From Nitrospirota bacterium (GTDB lineage: Bacteria; Nitrospirota; Thermodesulfovibrionia; Thermodesulfovibrionales; JdFR-85), in NCBI GenBank assembly GCA_015492645.1, contig WGER01000035.1, positions 1 through 38,165 of the forward strand: a stretch of 38,165 bases of DNA. The letters are read 5' to 3'. Below are positions 24,878 through 35,821 of this stretch, piece by piece. The stretch's first letter is position 1. Every line of letters begins with the position of its first letter. The position numbers and the translations under genes are program-made. Under the pieces are notes generated by a model, which worked only from the letters and a program-made list of their open reading frames with translations, was not told the origin of the DNA and searched no databases.

Positions 24878-25643
24878 CCTCTACTTTCATATACCCTACA
24901 GAAAGATAGAGGAGTACCTTTCCCCTATAAACCAGTACAGATTCAATTTAGAGATATACTTTGATGCTGAAGACCTTGACACCCTCCAGGATGGTGAGAT
25001 AGAGGCCCTGAAAGAGGGGTTTGAGTACTCCCCCTCTTTCACTATCCATGGCCCCTTTATGGACCTCAGTCCAGGGGCTGTTGACCCACTAATAAGAGAG
25101 GTCACCCTCAAGAGGATGAAACAGGCCCTGAGGTTCGCAAAACTGCTGGATGCCTCTGTAGTGGTATTCCATTCAGGCTATGACAAATGGAGATATGACC
25201 ATAAAGTGGAGATATGGCTTGAAAAGAGCCTCCTGACATGGGAAGAGATACTGAAAGAAAGGGGTGACCTCAGGATAGCAGTAGAAAACATCTTTGAAGA
25301 CACCCCGGATAATCTCATTCTTTTGATGGAGAAACTGGACACACCAGAGATCGGTCTCTGTTTTGATACAGGCCACTTCAATCTCTTTTCATCCGTGTCT
25401 CTGACCGAATGGCTTCAGCCCACCCTGAGGTACATATCCGAAATCCATATCCATGACAATGACAGGACAAGGGACCTTCATATGGCGCCTGGGAAGGGCA
25501 ATTTCAACTTTCAGGAACTCTTTCAGATGCTCAAAGACTCTGGCAGTGAAGACCTGGTCTTCACCGTGGAGGCCCATTCACTCCAGGATGCGATAGAGGC
25601 GGTGAGGTTCTTACAGAACTACAGAGACCTGGTCTATTTCTGA
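24858..25643 (+). CDS. TIM-barrel sugar phosphate isomerase/epimerase, apparent CTG start
   Basis: The protein resembles the xylose isomerase-like/AP endonuclease 2 TIM-barrel group: [61 protein letters not shown] and FTVEAHS supply the usual His/Glu/Asp metal ligands. The substrate is unknown. The first ATG in frame is 25059, but the frame upstream encodes clear barrel sequence ([28 protein letters not shown]), and the fold needs it. No ATG, GTG or TTG occurs in that stretch. CTG 24858, 7 nt after GAGGAG, is the best start and gives 261 residues. The family call is good. The start is inferred. It converges on rimI with a 7 bp gap. Confidence 0.85.
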   Translation: MKRPRSNLYFHIPYRKIEEYLSPINQYRFNLEIYFDAEDLDTLQDGEIEALKEGFEYSPSFTIHGPFMDLSPGAVDPLIREVTLKRMKQALRFAKLLDASVVVFHSGYDKWRYDHKVEIWLEKSLLTWEEILKERGDLRIAVENIFEDTPDNLILLMEKLDTPEIGLCFDTGHFNLFSSVSLTEWLQPTLRYISEIHIHDNDRTRDLHMAPGKGNFNFQELFQMLKDSGSEDLVFTVEAHSLQDAIEAVRFLQNYRDLVYF

Positions 25644-25650
25644 GTCCTTT

Positions 25651-26145
25651 TCAGGAGTCAATCTGCCGATCTGGAGGGTACAGATCCCTGGACATCACGA
25701 CCGCATCCTCCTCAGGCCTGATATAGTAACCCCTCCTCACCCCAACGATCCTGAAACCGAGTTTCTCATAGAGCCTCCTCGCGGCAGTATTTGAGACCCT
25801 CACCTCCAGAAACACCTTCTTACAGCCCTGATTATAAAGCCTCCTCATCGCCTCCTTCATCAGGGCCGTAGCAACCCCCCTCCTCCTCATATCCGCCCTT
25901 ACTGCGAGGGTCTTTATCTCTGCCTCCTCAGCAGTACAGGAAGCACAGATAAAACCCACCACCTCTCTGGATTTCAGTGTGGCAACAAGGGTGACAGATG
26001 AGGGGTTCTGGATCTCCCTCAGGAAGGACTCCTCTGACCAGGGTGTACTGAAGGAGTAACGATCGATCCTCATCACCTGCCACAGGTCAGAGACCTCCAT
26101 CTCCCCAAGTTGCAGTAAGATACCGGGCGATATCCTTACTGTCAC
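25651..26145 (-). CDS. rimI: Ribosomal protein S18 alanine N-acetyltransferase RimI
   Basis: This 164-residue GNAT acetyltransferase has the acetyl-CoA loop RADMRRRGVATALMKEAM, then FLEVRVSNTAARRLYEKLGFRIVG and the late YYIRPEEDAVVM typical of RimI. It would acetylate the N-terminal alanine of S18. It is the last gene of the rpo transcript. Its start abuts the stress-protein stop (TAATG). Confidence 0.88.
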   Translation of the reverse strand: MTVRISPGILLQLGEMEVSDLWQVMRIDRYSFSTPWSEESFLREIQNPSSVTLVATLKSREVVGFICASCTAEEAEIKTLAVRADMRRRGVATALMKEAMRRLYNQGCKKVFLEVRVSNTAARRLYEKLGFRIVGVRRGYYIRPEEDAVVMSRDLYPPDRQIDS

Positions 26146-26564
26146 TACTTCACTACAAGTACAGGACAGTGGGCGTGTTGCAGGACCTTTGAGGAGACAC
26201 TACCCAGGAGAAACCTTGAAGGCCCGCTCCTTCCATGGGAACCCGTAACGATAAGATTGGTCCTTAAGGACCTTGCGGTCTTGATTATAACCTCGGCAGG
26301 GTCCCCCTGTTTCACCAGACACTTGAAGGGGATCTCCTTAGAGGTCAGTTCCTTCTCTACCTTCTTCATCAACTTATGAGTCTCCTCTGTAAGGACCTCC
26401 CTGATCCTCTCCCTGTCAGCCTCGGAGAGTTCAGTCAGATAGAGTTCCGGCACAACAGACAGGACATACAGTTCTGAACCGAATTTTAGGGCCAACTGTA
26501 TACCGGTCTTCAGGGCCTTCCTGGAGACCCTGGAACCGTCATGGGCAACCAGTATCCTCTTCAT
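26145..26564 (-). CDS. Universal stress protein, UspA family
   Basis: This 139-residue protein has the Usp fold: start [20 protein letters not shown], and the ATP-binding motif G-x2-G-x9-G-S in [20 protein letters not shown], ending [10 protein letters not shown]. The motif suggests the ATP-binding class. It overlaps the rpoC stop by 4 bp, which ties its expression to RNA polymerase genes. That is an uncommon partner. Confidence 0.92.
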   Translation of the reverse strand: MKRILVAHDGSRVSRKALKTGIQLALKFGSELYVLSVVPELYLTELSEADRERIREVLTEETHKLMKKVEKELTSKEIPFKCLVKQGDPAEVIIKTARSLRTNLIVTGSHGRSGPSRFLLGSVSSKVLQHAHCPVLVVK

Positions 26565-29500
26565 TCAGCCTCCTCTTCCTCAACAGCCACCCCCTTCTCC
26601 TCAAAGAAGAGAGAAAACTTATCGCTCTTCACAAAGGTGTTGCGGTACCTCTCCATCCCGGTGCCTGCGGGTATTATCCTTCCCACTATCACATTCTCCT
26701 TAAGACCCCTCAGTTCATCCACCTTCCCCTCAAGGGCAGCATCCGTCAGCACCCTTGTGGTCTCCTGGAACGATGCGGCAGAGACCCAACTGTAAGTGGT
26801 AAGTGATGCCTTGGTGATCCCCAGGAGCATGGGCTTACCTGTGGCAGGTCTTCCTCCCTTCGCCTTCACCCTCTCATTGGCCTCTATAAACTCAATCCTG
26901 TCAACCTGTTCACCCACTAAGAAATCGGTATCACCAGGGTCCTCAATCTTGATCTTTCTCATCATCTGTCTCACGATTATCTCGATATGCTTGTCGTTGA
27001 TATTCACACCCTGAAGCCTGTAGACCTTCTGGACCTCGTCAACCAGGTATCTCTGGAGTTCCTTCGGCCCGAGGATGTCAAGAATGCTGTGTGGGTTAAC
27101 AGCACCATCCATAAGGGGCTCACCTGCCCTCACCCAGTCACCCTCATGTACAGTGACATGTTTGCCCTTGGGTATCACATACTCCTTTGTCACATCACCA
27201 GAACGGACTACCACGATCCTCTGCCCCTTTGGAGCACTCTTGAACTCCACCACCCCGTCAATCTCTGAGACTATCGCGTGTTCCTTCGGCTTTCTCGCCT
27301 CAAAGAGTTCTGCAACCCTTGGCAGACCCCCTGTAATGTCCTTGGTCTTGGTGGTCTCCCTGGGTATCTTTGCCAGGATATCGCCAGGTGAGACTATATC
27401 GCCCTTTTCCACCAGTATGTGGGCACCAGCAGGAAGCAGGTACCTCGCAGGCTGGTTGGTACCGGGGATCTTCAGGGTCGCCCTGCCCTGCTCGTCTTTG
27501 ATGGATACCCTCGGCCTCATATTCGCAGGATAATCGATTATCACCTTCTGACTGAGGCCTGTTATCTCATCCACCTCCTCCTTCACAGTAACACCCTCAA
27601 CAATATCACCAAGGGCAACCCTTCCGCCTACCTCTGTAATGATAGGCACTGAGTATGGGTCCCACTCAACAAGCCTCTGTCCTGGTTCCACACGCTGGCC
27701 CTCTTCCACCAGGATGTTCGCACCGTAAACGAGGGAGTACTTCTCCTTCTCTACTCCCCTGGCATCCACAATAGATATCATCGCATTACGGTTAATGACC
27801 ACAAGCACACCCCTTCTGTTCCTCACCGCCTTCAGGTTGTGAAACTTCACTACCCCGCTGTTCTTCGCCTCTAAGGTGGCCTGCTCTATCACCTTTGTGG
27901 CGGTACCACCTATATGGAATGTCCTCATCGTCAACTGGGTACCAGGTTCTCCTATGGACTGAGCGGCAATAATACCCACCGCCTCACCCACCTCTACCGG
28001 AGTGCCCCTCGCAAGGTCCCTGCCGTAACAGGTGGCACAGACACCAAACTTGGTCTGACAGGTGAGCACTGACCTTATCTTCACCCTGTCAATACCTGCA
28101 TCAAGGATCCTCTCCACCGCCTTCTCGTCTATCTCATGATTCGCCTTCACAATTATCTGCCCTGTCAGGGGGTCCTTTATATCCTCTGCAGCCGTCCTGC
28201 CAAGTATCCTCTCCTCAAAGGACTGTATTATCTCTCCACCCTCGACCAGTGCTGTTACATAGATTCCGTCCCTGGTACCACAGTCGTGCTCTGTCACTAT
28301 CACATCCTGTGCAACGTCAACCAGCCTCCTGGTGAGGTATCCTGCATTTGCGGTCTTGAGGGCTGTGTCTGCAAGCCCCTTACGGGCACCATGGGTGGAG
28401 ATGAAGTACTGCAGTGGACTGAGCCCTTCCCTGAAGTTGGCGGTAATAGGGGTCTCGATTATCTCACCAGATGGCTTGGCCATAAGCCCTCTCATACCTG
28501 CCAACTGACGGATCTGGGCAGCAGAGCCCCTCGCACCTGAATCTGCCATCATGTATATACTGTTGAAGGCCCTCCTCTCCTCCATCTCCTCAGGGGTGAG
28601 TTCAACCCCGTCCTCTGCTCCCAGTTCCTTCATCATCTCCTCTGCCACCTTCTCCGTCACATTTGCCCATATGTCTATCACCTTGTTGTATCTTTCACCC
28701 TGTGTGATGAGCCCCTCGGCATACTGACGGTAGACCTCCATAACCTGTGTCTCTGCCTCCTTTATCAGTTCGGCCTTCTTCGAGGGTATATGCATATCCT
28801 TCATGCATATGGATATACCGGAGCGGGTGGCCATCTCGAAGCCCAGCCTCTCTAAGTTGTCAAGGAATATCACAGTCTGTCTCTTGCCAAATTCCTTATA
28901 ACAGTAGTGTATGAGGTTCTGGAGTTCCTTCTTCGTCATCACCTTGTTGATAAATGAAAAGGGCACACCCTCTGGCACAATCTCTCTAAAGAGGACCCTG
29001 CCCACGGTGGTCTCCACCATCTCACCATCAATCCTCACCTTTATCCTGGCGTGTTCAGATACGGTGCCGGCATCATAGGCTACCCTCACCTCTTCAGGCT
29101 CATAGAAGACCTTCCCCTCACCCTTTGCACCCCTCTTCTCCTTTGTGAGGTAGTAGATACCCAGGACCATATCCTGTGTCGGGTAGACAATCGGTTTGCC
29201 ATTGGCTGGAGACAGCAGGTTGTTCACAGACATCATCAGTACCCTCGCCTCAATCTGTGCCTCCATGCTGAGGGGCACATGGACCGCCATCTGGTCACCA
29301 TCAAAGTCTGCATTGTAGGCGGTACAGACAAGTGGGTGTATCCTTATCGCCTTGCCCTCAACAAGGACAGGGTCAAAGGCCTGTATACCGAGACGGTGAA
29401 GTGTTGGGGCCCTGTTCAGTAGCACAGGGTGCTCCTGTATCACCTCTTCAAGGGCATCCCATACCTCTGGCCTCTCCTCCTCCACCAGTTTCTTTGCCTG

Positions 29501-30694
29501 CTTTATTGTGGTGGCATAGCCCTTCTCCTCCAGTTTATTAAACACAAAGGGCTTGAACAACTCCAGTGCCATCACCTTCGGAAGACCGCACTGATGGAGT
29601 TTTAACTCTGGTCCGACCACAATCACTGAACGGCCCGAGTAATCAACCCTCTTGCCGAGCAGATTCTGACGGAACCTGCCCTGTTTTCCTTTGATCATGT
29701 CACTCAGGGACTTCAGTGGCCTCCTCTGAGAAGCCTTCATCGCCTTTGCCCTCTTGCTGTTATCAAAGAGGGCATCCACCGCCTCCTGCAGCATCCTCTT
29801 TTCGTTCTTTATGATAACGCTTGGGGCCTTCAGATCCATCAGCCTCTTCAGCCTGTTGTTCCTGTTAATCACCCTCCTGTAGAGGTCATTCAGGTCCGAA
29901 GTGGCAAACCTCCCACCTTCCAGATGCACGAGTGGTCTCAGGTCAGGCGGCAGTACCGGTATCACATCCATGATCATCCACTCAGGCCTGTTACCTGACT
30001 TCCTGAAGGCCTCCACAACCTTCAACCTCTTGGTGAGTTTCCTCTTCTGACCCAGTGATGTGGACTCCTTTATCTTCTCTCTCAACTGTCTGCTCAACTC
30101 ATCAAGGTCCACCTTCTTCAGGAGTTCCCTTATAGCCTCTGCCCCCATACCTGCCTTAAAGGTGCTGCCGTATTCTGCAGAGTACCTCTTGTACTCCTCC
30201 TCTGAGAGGAGTTGCTTCTCCTTTAGCGGAGTCTGCCCCGGATCAATCACCACATAACTCTCAAAGTAGAGTACCCTCTCCAGTTGCCTTATCGTCATGT
30301 CCAGCAGTGTGCCTATCCTGCTCGGCACCCCCCTCAGGAACCATATATGTGCCACTGGAGCAGCCAGTTCTATATGCCCCAGCCTCTCCCTTCTCACTCT
30401 GGAATGGGTCACTTCCACACCACACTTGTCACATATCACACCCCTGTGTTTCATCCTCTTGTACTTACCACAGAGGCACTCCCAGTCCTTCACAGGCCCG
30501 AATATCTTCGCACAGAAAAGCCCATCCCTCTCGGGCTTGAAGGTCCTGTAGTTTATCGTCTCAGGCTTCTTCACCTCGCCATAGGACCACTCCCGGATCT
30601 TCTCTGGTGATGCTATCTTGATCCTTATCGCATCAAAGACCCTCGGATTCTTCGGCTTTTGATAGAGTTCGTATACCTCTTCCACCAATTTCAT
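26561..30694 (-). CDS. rpoC: RNA polymerase beta' subunit
   Basis: This 1377-residue full-length beta' subunit has the N-terminal zinc site with C73, C75, C88 and C91, and the active-site metal motif NADFDGD at 461-467. The bridge-helix region is near [18 protein letters not shown]. The second zinc site includes CGTRDG and [11 protein letters not shown]. The C-terminus is acidic ([13 protein letters not shown]). AAAGGGGG precedes the ATG. Confidence 0.98.
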   Translation of the reverse strand: MKLVEEVYELYQKPKNPRVFDAIRIKIASPEKIREWSYGEVKKPETINYRTFKPERDGLFCAKIFGPVKDWECLCGKYKRMKHRGVICDKCGVEVTHSRVRRERLGHIELAAPVAHIWFLRGVPSRIGTLLDMTIRQLERVLYFESYVVIDPGQTPLKEKQLLSEEEYKRYSAEYGSTFKAGMGAEAIRELLKKVDLDELSRQLREKIKESTSLGQKRKLTKRLKVVEAFRKSGNRPEWMIMDVIPVLPPDLRPLVHLEGGRFATSDLNDLYRRVINRNNRLKRLMDLKAPSVIIKNEKRMLQEAVDALFDNSKRAKAMKASQRRPLKSLSDMIKGKQGRFRQNLLGKRVDYSGRSVIVVGPELKLHQCGLPKVMALELFKPFVFNKLEEKGYATTIKQAKKLVEEERPEVWDALEEVIQEHPVLLNRAPTLHRLGIQAFDPVLVEGKAIRIHPLVCTAYNADFDGDQMAVHVPLSMEAQIEARVLMMSVNNLLSPANGKPIVYPTQDMVLGIYYLTKEKRGAKGEGKVFYEPEEVRVAYDAGTVSEHARIKVRIDGEMVETTVGRVLFREIVPEGVPFSFINKVMTKKELQNLIHYCYKEFGKRQTVIFLDNLERLGFEMATRSGISICMKDMHIPSKKAELIKEAETQVMEVYRQYAEGLITQGERYNKVIDIWANVTEKVAEEMMKELGAEDGVELTPEEMEERRAFNSIYMMADSGARGSAAQIRQLAGMRGLMAKPSGEIIETPITANFREGLSPLQYFISTHGARKGLADTALKTANAGYLTRRLVDVAQDVIVTEHDCGTRDGIYVTALVEGGEIIQSFEERILGRTAAEDIKDPLTGQIIVKANHEIDEKAVERILDAGIDRVKIRSVLTCQTKFGVCATCYGRDLARGTPVEVGEAVGIIAAQSIGEPGTQLTMRTFHIGGTATKVIEQATLEAKNSGVVKFHNLKAVRNRRGVLVVINRNAMISIVDARGVEKEKYSLVYGANILVEEGQRVEPGQRLVEWDPYSVPIITEVGGRVALGDIVEGVTVKEEVDEITGLSQKVIIDYPANMRPRVSIKDEQGRATLKIPGTNQPARYLLPAGAHILVEKGDIVSPGDILAKIPRETTKTKDITGGLPRVAELFEARKPKEHAIVSEIDGVVEFKSAPKGQRIVVVRSGDVTKEYVIPKGKHVTVHEGDWVRAGEPLMDGAVNPHSILDILGPKELQRYLVDEVQKVYRLQGVNINDKHIEIIVRQMMRKIKIEDPGDTDFLVGEQVDRIEFIEANERVKAKGGRPATGKPMLLGITKASLTTYSWVSAASFQETTRVLTDAALEGKVDELRGLKENVIVGRIIPAGTGMERYRNTFVKSDKFSLFFEEKGVAVEEEEAE

Positions 30695-30715
30695 CCCCCT
30701 TTGATTTATCCCTCA

Positions 30716-30737
30716 GGGTATCCCCAACGGGACACCC
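30716..30737 (-). repeat. Hairpin in the rpoB-rpoC gap, proximal to rpoC
   Basis: GGGTATCCC (30716-30724) and GGGACACCC (30729-30737) pair through 9 positions with one G-U in the minus-strand RNA, around a 4-nt loop. There is no T-run. With the neighbouring hairpin it fills much of the 70 bp gap. A role in RNA processing or ribosome access to rpoC is possible but unproven. Confidence 0.55.
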
Positions 30738-30749
30738 CGGGCTGATTTA

Positions 30750-30765
30750 AGGCCCTCAAGGGCCT
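30750..30765 (-). repeat. Hairpin at the rpoB stop codon
   Basis: AGGCCC-N4-GGGCCT forms a perfect 6 bp GC-rich hairpin that touches the last base of the rpoB stop. No T-run follows, so it should not terminate the rpoBC transcript. Confidence 0.55.
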
Positions 30766-33700
30766 CACGATTTCTTTTTCCTCTCGAGTAACTCCACATC
30801 GAGGCCAAGGCTCTGCAGTTCCTTCACAAGGACATTGAAAGACTCCGGTACACCCGGCTCAAGGAAGGGCTCACCCTTCACAATCGCCTCATACATCTTC
30901 CCCCTTCCCTGGACATCATCACTCTTCACTGTGAGGAACTCCTGCAGACTGTAGGCAGCCCCATATGCCTCCAGCGCCCATACCTCCATCTCACCCAGCC
31001 TCTGTCCACCGAACTGGGCCTTTCCACCAAGGGGCTGCTGCGTAACCAAGGAATAGGGGCCTATTGAGCGTGCATGGACCTTATCCTCTACCAGGTGGTG
31101 CAACTTCATCATATACATGTATCCAACAGTTACCGGTCTCTGGAAGGGCTCCCCCGTTCTTCCGTCATAAAGGGTTATCTGACCATCCTCAGGCAGTCCG
31201 GCCTTCCTGAGGAGTTTCTTTATCTCCGCCTCAGAGGCCCCCTCAAACACCGGACAGGCCACATGCAGCCCCAGGGCCTTTGCTGCCCATCCAAGGTGGG
31301 TCTCCTTGATCTGACCCACATTCATCCTTGAGGGCACCCCGAGGGGGTTCAGTACTATATCCACTGGGGTACCATCTGGCAGGAAGGGCATATCCTCTTC
31401 AGGCAGTACCACAGAGATGACTCCCTTGTTTCCGTGTCTTCCTGCCATCTTGTCTCCACTCTGGATCTTCCTCTTCATTGCTATATATACCTTTATCAGT
31501 TTGTTCACTCCTGGTGGCAGTTCGTCCCCCTTCTTCATCCTCTCCACCCTGCTCTGATACCACTTCTCTGCCTCCTTTATCTTCTGTTCTGTCTCCTCTA
31601 TGAGAAGCGTCACCTTCTGCTGGGTCTGGGCATCAACCAGTTTGATCCTCTTCAGGTACTTGTCCTTGATCTTCTGGAGATGTTTTTCTGAAAGGACCGC
31701 ATTCTTCTTACAGATGGGTTCCTTCACCCTCGGTATCTTCACATCCTCGGCCACCTTCTTCCCGACAAGCAACGACCTCACCTTTGAGTAACCCTCCTCT
31801 GAGATGATCCTGATCCTCTCCTGCAGTTCCTCCTGCAGTTCCCTCAGTTCCTCTTCCTCTATCTTCTTGTGTCTTTCGTCCTTCTTCACACCCCTTCTGG
31901 CGAAGACCTTCACATCAACCACCACACCAGAGATCCCGGGAGGAACCCTGAGGGATGTGTCCTTCACATCCTCTGCCTTTTCACCAAAGATCGCCCTGAG
32001 CAGTTTCTCTTCGGGTGTCAATTGTGTCTCACCCTTCGGTGTTATCTTGCCCACCAGTATATCACCTGGCTTCACCTCTGCACCTATCCTGATGATACCA
32101 CTTTCATCCAGGTTCCTGAGGGCCTCTTCACTCACGTTCGGGATATCCCTGGTGATCTCCTCAGGACCGAGTTTCGTCTCCCTCGCCTCCACCTCAAACT
32201 CCTCAATATGTATGGATGTATATACATCCTCCTTCACCAGCCTCTCACTTATCAGGATCGCATCCTCAAAGTTGTATCCACCCCATGGCATAAAGGCCAC
32301 AAGGACGTTCTTACCAAGTGCCAGTTCTCCGCCATCTATACAGGGACCATCTGCCAGGAGGTCACCCCTCTGGACCTTCTGTCCTGGCTTCACCACCGGC
32401 TTCTGGTTGAAGCAGGTGCCCTGGTTGGACCGGATAAACTTCAGTAACTTGTATACATCCACACCACCACCATCCTCTGTTACCCTCACCACTATCCTTG
32501 TGGAGTCCACACTCTCGACCACCCCGCTCCTCCTCGCATATACAGCAAGCCCTGAGTCCCTTGCCACAAATTTCTCCATACCTGTTCCCACGAGGGGGGC
32601 CTCTGCCTGAAGCAGGGGCACGGCCTGACGTTGCATGTTTGAACCCATCAGCGCCCTGTTGGCATCATCATTCTCAAGAAAGGGGATCAGACTGGCAGAG
32701 ACGCCCACTATCTGCTTGGGTGAGATATCCATATACTGGACCTCTTCAGGAGGCACCATCTTGAAGTCCCCGGCCTGTCTTGCAGGCACTGCATCCCCGA
32801 CGAGCCTGCCATATCTGTCAACAGGGGCAGTTGCCTCTGCTATTACGTACTTCTCTCCATCTATGGCAGTCAGGTACTCTATCTCGTCTGTCACTTTGCC
32901 GTTCTTCACCTTCCTGTAGGGCGTCTCAAGGAAGCCGAATTCGTTTACCCGCGCATACGTCGCCATTGATGTTATCAGTCCTATATTGGGACCCTCTGGG
33001 GTCTCCACAGGGCATATCCTTCCGTAGTGTGTTGGATGGACATCCCGTACCTCAAACCCTGCCCTCTCTCTTGTGAGCCCACCAGGGCCAAGGGCGCTCA
33101 GCCTCCTCTTGTGCGTGATCTCTGAGAGGGGATTCGTTTGGTCCATAAACTGGCTCAACTGGCTGGAACCGAAGAACTCCTTAACAGCAGCCATTACAGG
33201 CTTCGCATTTATTATCTCATGGGGCATCGCCTCGTCCAACTCTGTCAGGGTCATCTTCTCCTTCATCGCCCTCTCCATCCTCATCAAACCGATCCTGAAC
33301 TGGTTCTCAAGCAACTCTCCAACACCCCTCACCCTCCTGTTGCCCAGATGATCTATATCATCCACCTCACCATAACCGGTCCTGAGGGCGAGGAGATACC
33401 TCACTATCTCTATAATGTCCCGGTCAGTCAGCACCCTCACATCGAGTGGAATATCCAGACCGAGTTTCTTGTTTATCTTCAGCCTGCCCACTGCAGACAG
33501 GTCATACCTCTTGTCGTCAAAGAAGAGGCTATTGAAGAGTTCCTCCGCCGCCTCCACTGTGGAGGGCTCTCCCGGTCGGAGTTTCTTGTAGATCTCAATA
33601 AGGGCCTCTTCTCGGGTGTTTACACCATCGGTCATGATGGTATCCCTGAGGGATGGTAGATACCTCACATTATCAATAAAGAGGAGTTCTATCTCCTTAA

Positions 33701-34697
33701 CCCCCATCCTCTCTATCCTCTCAAGGCCCTCTTCTGTTATCGGCTCGTTACTCTCTAAGATCACCTCTCCTGTCTCTGGATCGATTATATCCTTCAGGGT
33801 TATCCTTCCGAGCAGTTCCTCCCTCTTTATCGGTATCTCCTTTATACCAGCCGCCTCCATCTTCCTGTAGGATACCTTTGAGATCTTTCCGCCTTCGCGG
33901 ACTATCAGTTCATCCGTTCTGGGGTCTCTCACCTCTATAGAGGAACGGGTCCCGATCAGGACCTCGGTCACTGGCCTTGTATACTCACCCTTCCGCTTTA
34001 TCCTTATCACCTCTGAGGGATAAAAGGTCTTCAGTATATCCTCATTGGTGTAGCCAAGTGCCTTCAGAACTATCGTGGCAGGGACCTTCTTTCTCCTGTC
34101 AATCCTTACGTACAGGAGGTCCTTTGTATCAAACTCGAAGTCAAGCCACGATCCCCTTGCAGGTATAACCCTTGCGGTGTACAGGGGCCTGCCGCTCACA
34201 TGGGTCTTCGTCTTGTCAGGGCTGAAGAAGACACCAGGAGACCTGTGCAACTGATTCACAATCACCCTTTCAGTGCCATTGATTATAAAGGTGCCTGTAG
34301 GTGTCATAAGGGGGATCTCCCCTATGTATACCTCCTCTTCCTTGGACTCCTTCAGGACCTTATTACCGCTTTCATCTGTATCGTAAAGGTCCAGCCTTAC
34401 CTTGATCTTCAACGGTCCACCGTAGGTGAGACCCTTGTCTATACACTCCCTGGGTGAGAACTTGGAGTCTCCCACTGAATACTCGATAAACTCGATGGTG
34501 GCTGTTTCGTTATAGTCAGAGATTGGAAATACGCTCTTAAATGTGGCCTGCAGCCCGATGTCCTTCCTCTCTGAAGGTGGTACATCCTTCTGGAGGAAAT
34601 TCTCAAAGGACCTCTTCTGGAATTCAATCAGGTAAGGTACCTCCAGTAAGGTCTTCACCTTACCAAAGTTTACTCTCTCTCTCAATACCTCAGCCAT
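30765..34697 (-). CDS. rpoB: RNA polymerase beta subunit
   Basis: This 1310-residue subunit starts [20 protein letters not shown]. The rifampicin-binding cluster [20 protein letters not shown] is intact with wild-type residues, followed by [20 protein letters not shown]. Active-site sequences [12 protein letters not shown] and [14 protein letters not shown] are present. The C-terminal clamp part has [30 protein letters not shown] lies 4 nt before the ATG. Confidence 0.98.
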   Translation of the reverse strand: MAEVLRERVNFGKVKTLLEVPYLIEFQKRSFENFLQKDVPPSERKDIGLQATFKSVFPISDYNETATIEFIEYSVGDSKFSPRECIDKGLTYGGPLKIKVRLDLYDTDESGNKVLKESKEEEVYIGEIPLMTPTGTFIINGTERVIVNQLHRSPGVFFSPDKTKTHVSGRPLYTARVIPARGSWLDFEFDTKDLLYVRIDRRKKVPATIVLKALGYTNEDILKTFYPSEVIRIKRKGEYTRPVTEVLIGTRSSIEVRDPRTDELIVREGGKISKVSYRKMEAAGIKEIPIKREELLGRITLKDIIDPETGEVILESNEPITEEGLERIERMGVKEIELLFIDNVRYLPSLRDTIMTDGVNTREEALIEIYKKLRPGEPSTVEAAEELFNSLFFDDKRYDLSAVGRLKINKKLGLDIPLDVRVLTDRDIIEIVRYLLALRTGYGEVDDIDHLGNRRVRGVGELLENQFRIGLMRMERAMKEKMTLTELDEAMPHEIINAKPVMAAVKEFFGSSQLSQFMDQTNPLSEITHKRRLSALGPGGLTRERAGFEVRDVHPTHYGRICPVETPEGPNIGLITSMATYARVNEFGFLETPYRKVKNGKVTDEIEYLTAIDGEKYVIAEATAPVDRYGRLVGDAVPARQAGDFKMVPPEEVQYMDISPKQIVGVSASLIPFLENDDANRALMGSNMQRQAVPLLQAEAPLVGTGMEKFVARDSGLAVYARRSGVVESVDSTRIVVRVTEDGGGVDVYKLLKFIRSNQGTCFNQKPVVKPGQKVQRGDLLADGPCIDGGELALGKNVLVAFMPWGGYNFEDAILISERLVKEDVYTSIHIEEFEVEARETKLGPEEITRDIPNVSEEALRNLDESGIIRIGAEVKPGDILVGKITPKGETQLTPEEKLLRAIFGEKAEDVKDTSLRVPPGISGVVVDVKVFARRGVKKDERHKKIEEEELRELQEELQERIRIISEEGYSKVRSLLVGKKVAEDVKIPRVKEPICKKNAVLSEKHLQKIKDKYLKRIKLVDAQTQQKVTLLIEETEQKIKEAEKWYQSRVERMKKGDELPPGVNKLIKVYIAMKRKIQSGDKMAGRHGNKGVISVVLPEEDMPFLPDGTPVDIVLNPLGVPSRMNVGQIKETHLGWAAKALGLHVACPVFEGASEAEIKKLLRKAGLPEDGQITLYDGRTGEPFQRPVTVGYMYMMKLHHLVEDKVHARSIGPYSLVTQQPLGGKAQFGGQRLGEMEVWALEAYGAAYSLQEFLTVKSDDVQGRGKMYEAIVKGEPFLEPGVPESFNVLVKELQSLGLDVELLERKKKS

Positions 34698-34728
34698 GGC
34701 TCTCCTTACTATTCAGTTTTTTATATTT

Positions 34729-34751
34729 GCTGCAGGGCAAGGCCCTGCAGC
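34729..34751 (-). repeat. Strong hairpin between rplL and rpoB
   Basis: GCTGCAGGGC (34729-34738) pairs perfectly with GCCCTGCAGC (34742-34751) over a 3-nt loop. In the minus-strand RNA it is followed by an A-rich stretch, not a U-run, so it is not a simple terminator. In E. coli this same gap holds an attenuator and an RNase III site that separate ribosomal protein from polymerase output. A like role is inferred here. Confidence 0.65.
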
Positions 34752-34758
34752 ATCCAGT

Positions 34759-35145
34759 TTACTTTATCTCTACTGTTGCGCCCTGCTCTTCCAGTTTTGC
34801 CTTTATAGCCTCGGCCTCCTCCTTGGACACACCCTCTTTGACAGGCTTGGGCGCACCATCCACAAGTTCCTTCGCCTCTTTCAAACCAAGGCCTGTTATC
34901 TCTCTGACCACCTTGATCACCTGGATCTTCTTGTCACCAGGGGCTGTAAGGATCACATCGAAACTGGTCTTCTCCTCCGCCTCTGCGGGTGCCGCCTCTG
35001 CCTGAGCAGGTGCAGCAGCCACTGCCATTGGGGCTGCCGCCTTTACCCCGTATCTCTCCTCAAACTCCTTGATAAACTCAGACATCTCCAGTATGGTCAT
35101 CTTGTCAAAGAATTCAAAGACCTGTTCTTTGGTAATTTCAGCCAT
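34759..35145 (-). CDS. rplL: Ribosomal protein L7/L12
   Basis: This 128-residue stalk protein has an N-terminal dimer domain ([20 protein letters not shown]), an Ala/Pro-rich hinge at about 34-55, and a C-terminal factor-binding domain with [25 protein letters not shown] precedes the ATG. Confidence 0.98.
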   Translation of the reverse strand: MAEITKEQVFEFFDKMTILEMSEFIKEFEERYGVKAAAPMAVAAAPAQAEAAPAEAEEKTSFDVILTAPGDKKIQVIKVVREITGLGLKEAKELVDGAPKPVKEGVSKEEAEAIKAKLEEQGATVEIK

Positions 35146-35167
35146 GGTATCCTCCTTCTGTTGTTTT

Positions 35168-35695
35168 TTATTGTCCCTTCTCCTTTTTCTCCTTTAGTGC
35201 ATAGAAGGCGTAAAGCAAACTATTAACAGTGGCCTGAAGTGCTGCTGCCATCTTTGCAGCAGGTGCTGCAAGCGCCCCTGCAAGCATTGCCAACTGCACT
35301 TCCCTGGGTGGCAGTTTTGAAAGTTTTTTCAACCCCTCAAGATCGAGGCGTCTGCCCTCGATCATGGCGGTCTTGATCTGAAACTTCTCATTCTCCTCAC
35401 TGAACTGTATCAGCCTCTTCGCAAGGAGCACAGGATCGTCATACCCGAAGGCCACCCCTACAGGTCCCCTGAAATCATCCTTGAGGACCTCCACAGGGGT
35501 CTGCTCCGCTGCAATCCTTGCAAGGGTGTTCTTCACAACCCTGTACTCAAGGGCAGCCTCTCTCAGTGACCTCCGGAGTTCCGACATCTCGGCCACATTC
35601 AACCCCTTGTAGTGGGTTATAACAACCCCTTTCGCCTTCTGGAACTTCTCCTTCAGGATCCTGATCTCCTCTGCCTTCTGTTGTCGTGTCTTCAG
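35168..35695 (-). CDS. rplJ: Ribosomal protein L10, apparent CTG start
   Basis: L10 anchors L7/L12 dimers to 23S rRNA. The usual core is present: [45 protein letters not shown]. The only ordinary start nearby is TTG 35602, which would delete the conserved first 31 residues ([20 protein letters not shown] and onward). That stretch is encoded in frame with no ATG, GTG or TTG. CTG 35695 lies 5 nt after a perfect AAGGAGGT and gives 175 residues, the usual L10 length. The CTG start is therefore strongly supported. The C-terminus is a short Lys/Glu-rich tail. Confidence 0.95.
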   Translation of the reverse strand: MKTRQQKAEEIRILKEKFQKAKGVVITHYKGLNVAEMSELRRSLREAALEYRVVKNTLARIAAEQTPVEVLKDDFRGPVGVAFGYDDPVLLAKRLIQFSEENEKFQIKTAMIEGRRLDLEGLKKLSKLPPREVQLAMLAGALAAPAAKMAAALQATVNSLLYAFYALKEKKEKGQ

Positions 35696-35798
35696 TGCTG
35701 ACCTCCTTTCCCAGAGACAGTACGGTTACACAATCTCACAAGGTCTCGGTAGGCGGGACAGATGCCCCTTTTAAAAGACCTACTGTCTCTGACCCTGT
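35696..35798 (-). ncRNA. L10-type ribosomal protein leader in the rplA-rplJ gap
   Basis: In the minus-strand RNA, CAGAGACAGTA (from 35791 to 35781) pairs over 11 bp with TACTGTCTCTG (35722 to 35712). The enclosed part contains GTAGG and CCTACCGAGACC, the kind of CCGAGA-containing kink seen in L10 leaders (Rfam RF00557). The leader ends at the rplJ Shine-Dalgarno sequence. Free L10, with L7/L12, would bind it and repress rplJL. Helix and position are seen directly. The family match is from recall. Confidence 0.72.
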
Positions 35799-35820
35799 AA
35801 TAAAACCAGGTAAGACCTGG
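35799..35820 (-). terminator. Short terminator-like hairpin after rplA
   Basis: CCAGGT-N3-ACCTGG (35806-35820) is followed on the minus strand by TTTTATT. It starts right after the rplA stop. The 6 bp stem suggests partial termination or attenuation between rplKA and rplJL rather than a full stop. Confidence 0.5.
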
Positions 35821-35821
35821 T

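Noticed and set aside
30716-30765. Transcription terminator between rpoB and rpoC
   Set aside because: Both hairpins lack a following U-run, and rpoC must be transcribed from upstream because no promoter is seen in the 70 bp gap.
31804-32610. Plus-strand frame of 268 codons inside rpoB
   Set aside because: It is antisense to conserved rpoB sequence, lacks a ribosome-binding site and encodes low-complexity, Ser/Thr/Pro-rich sequence.
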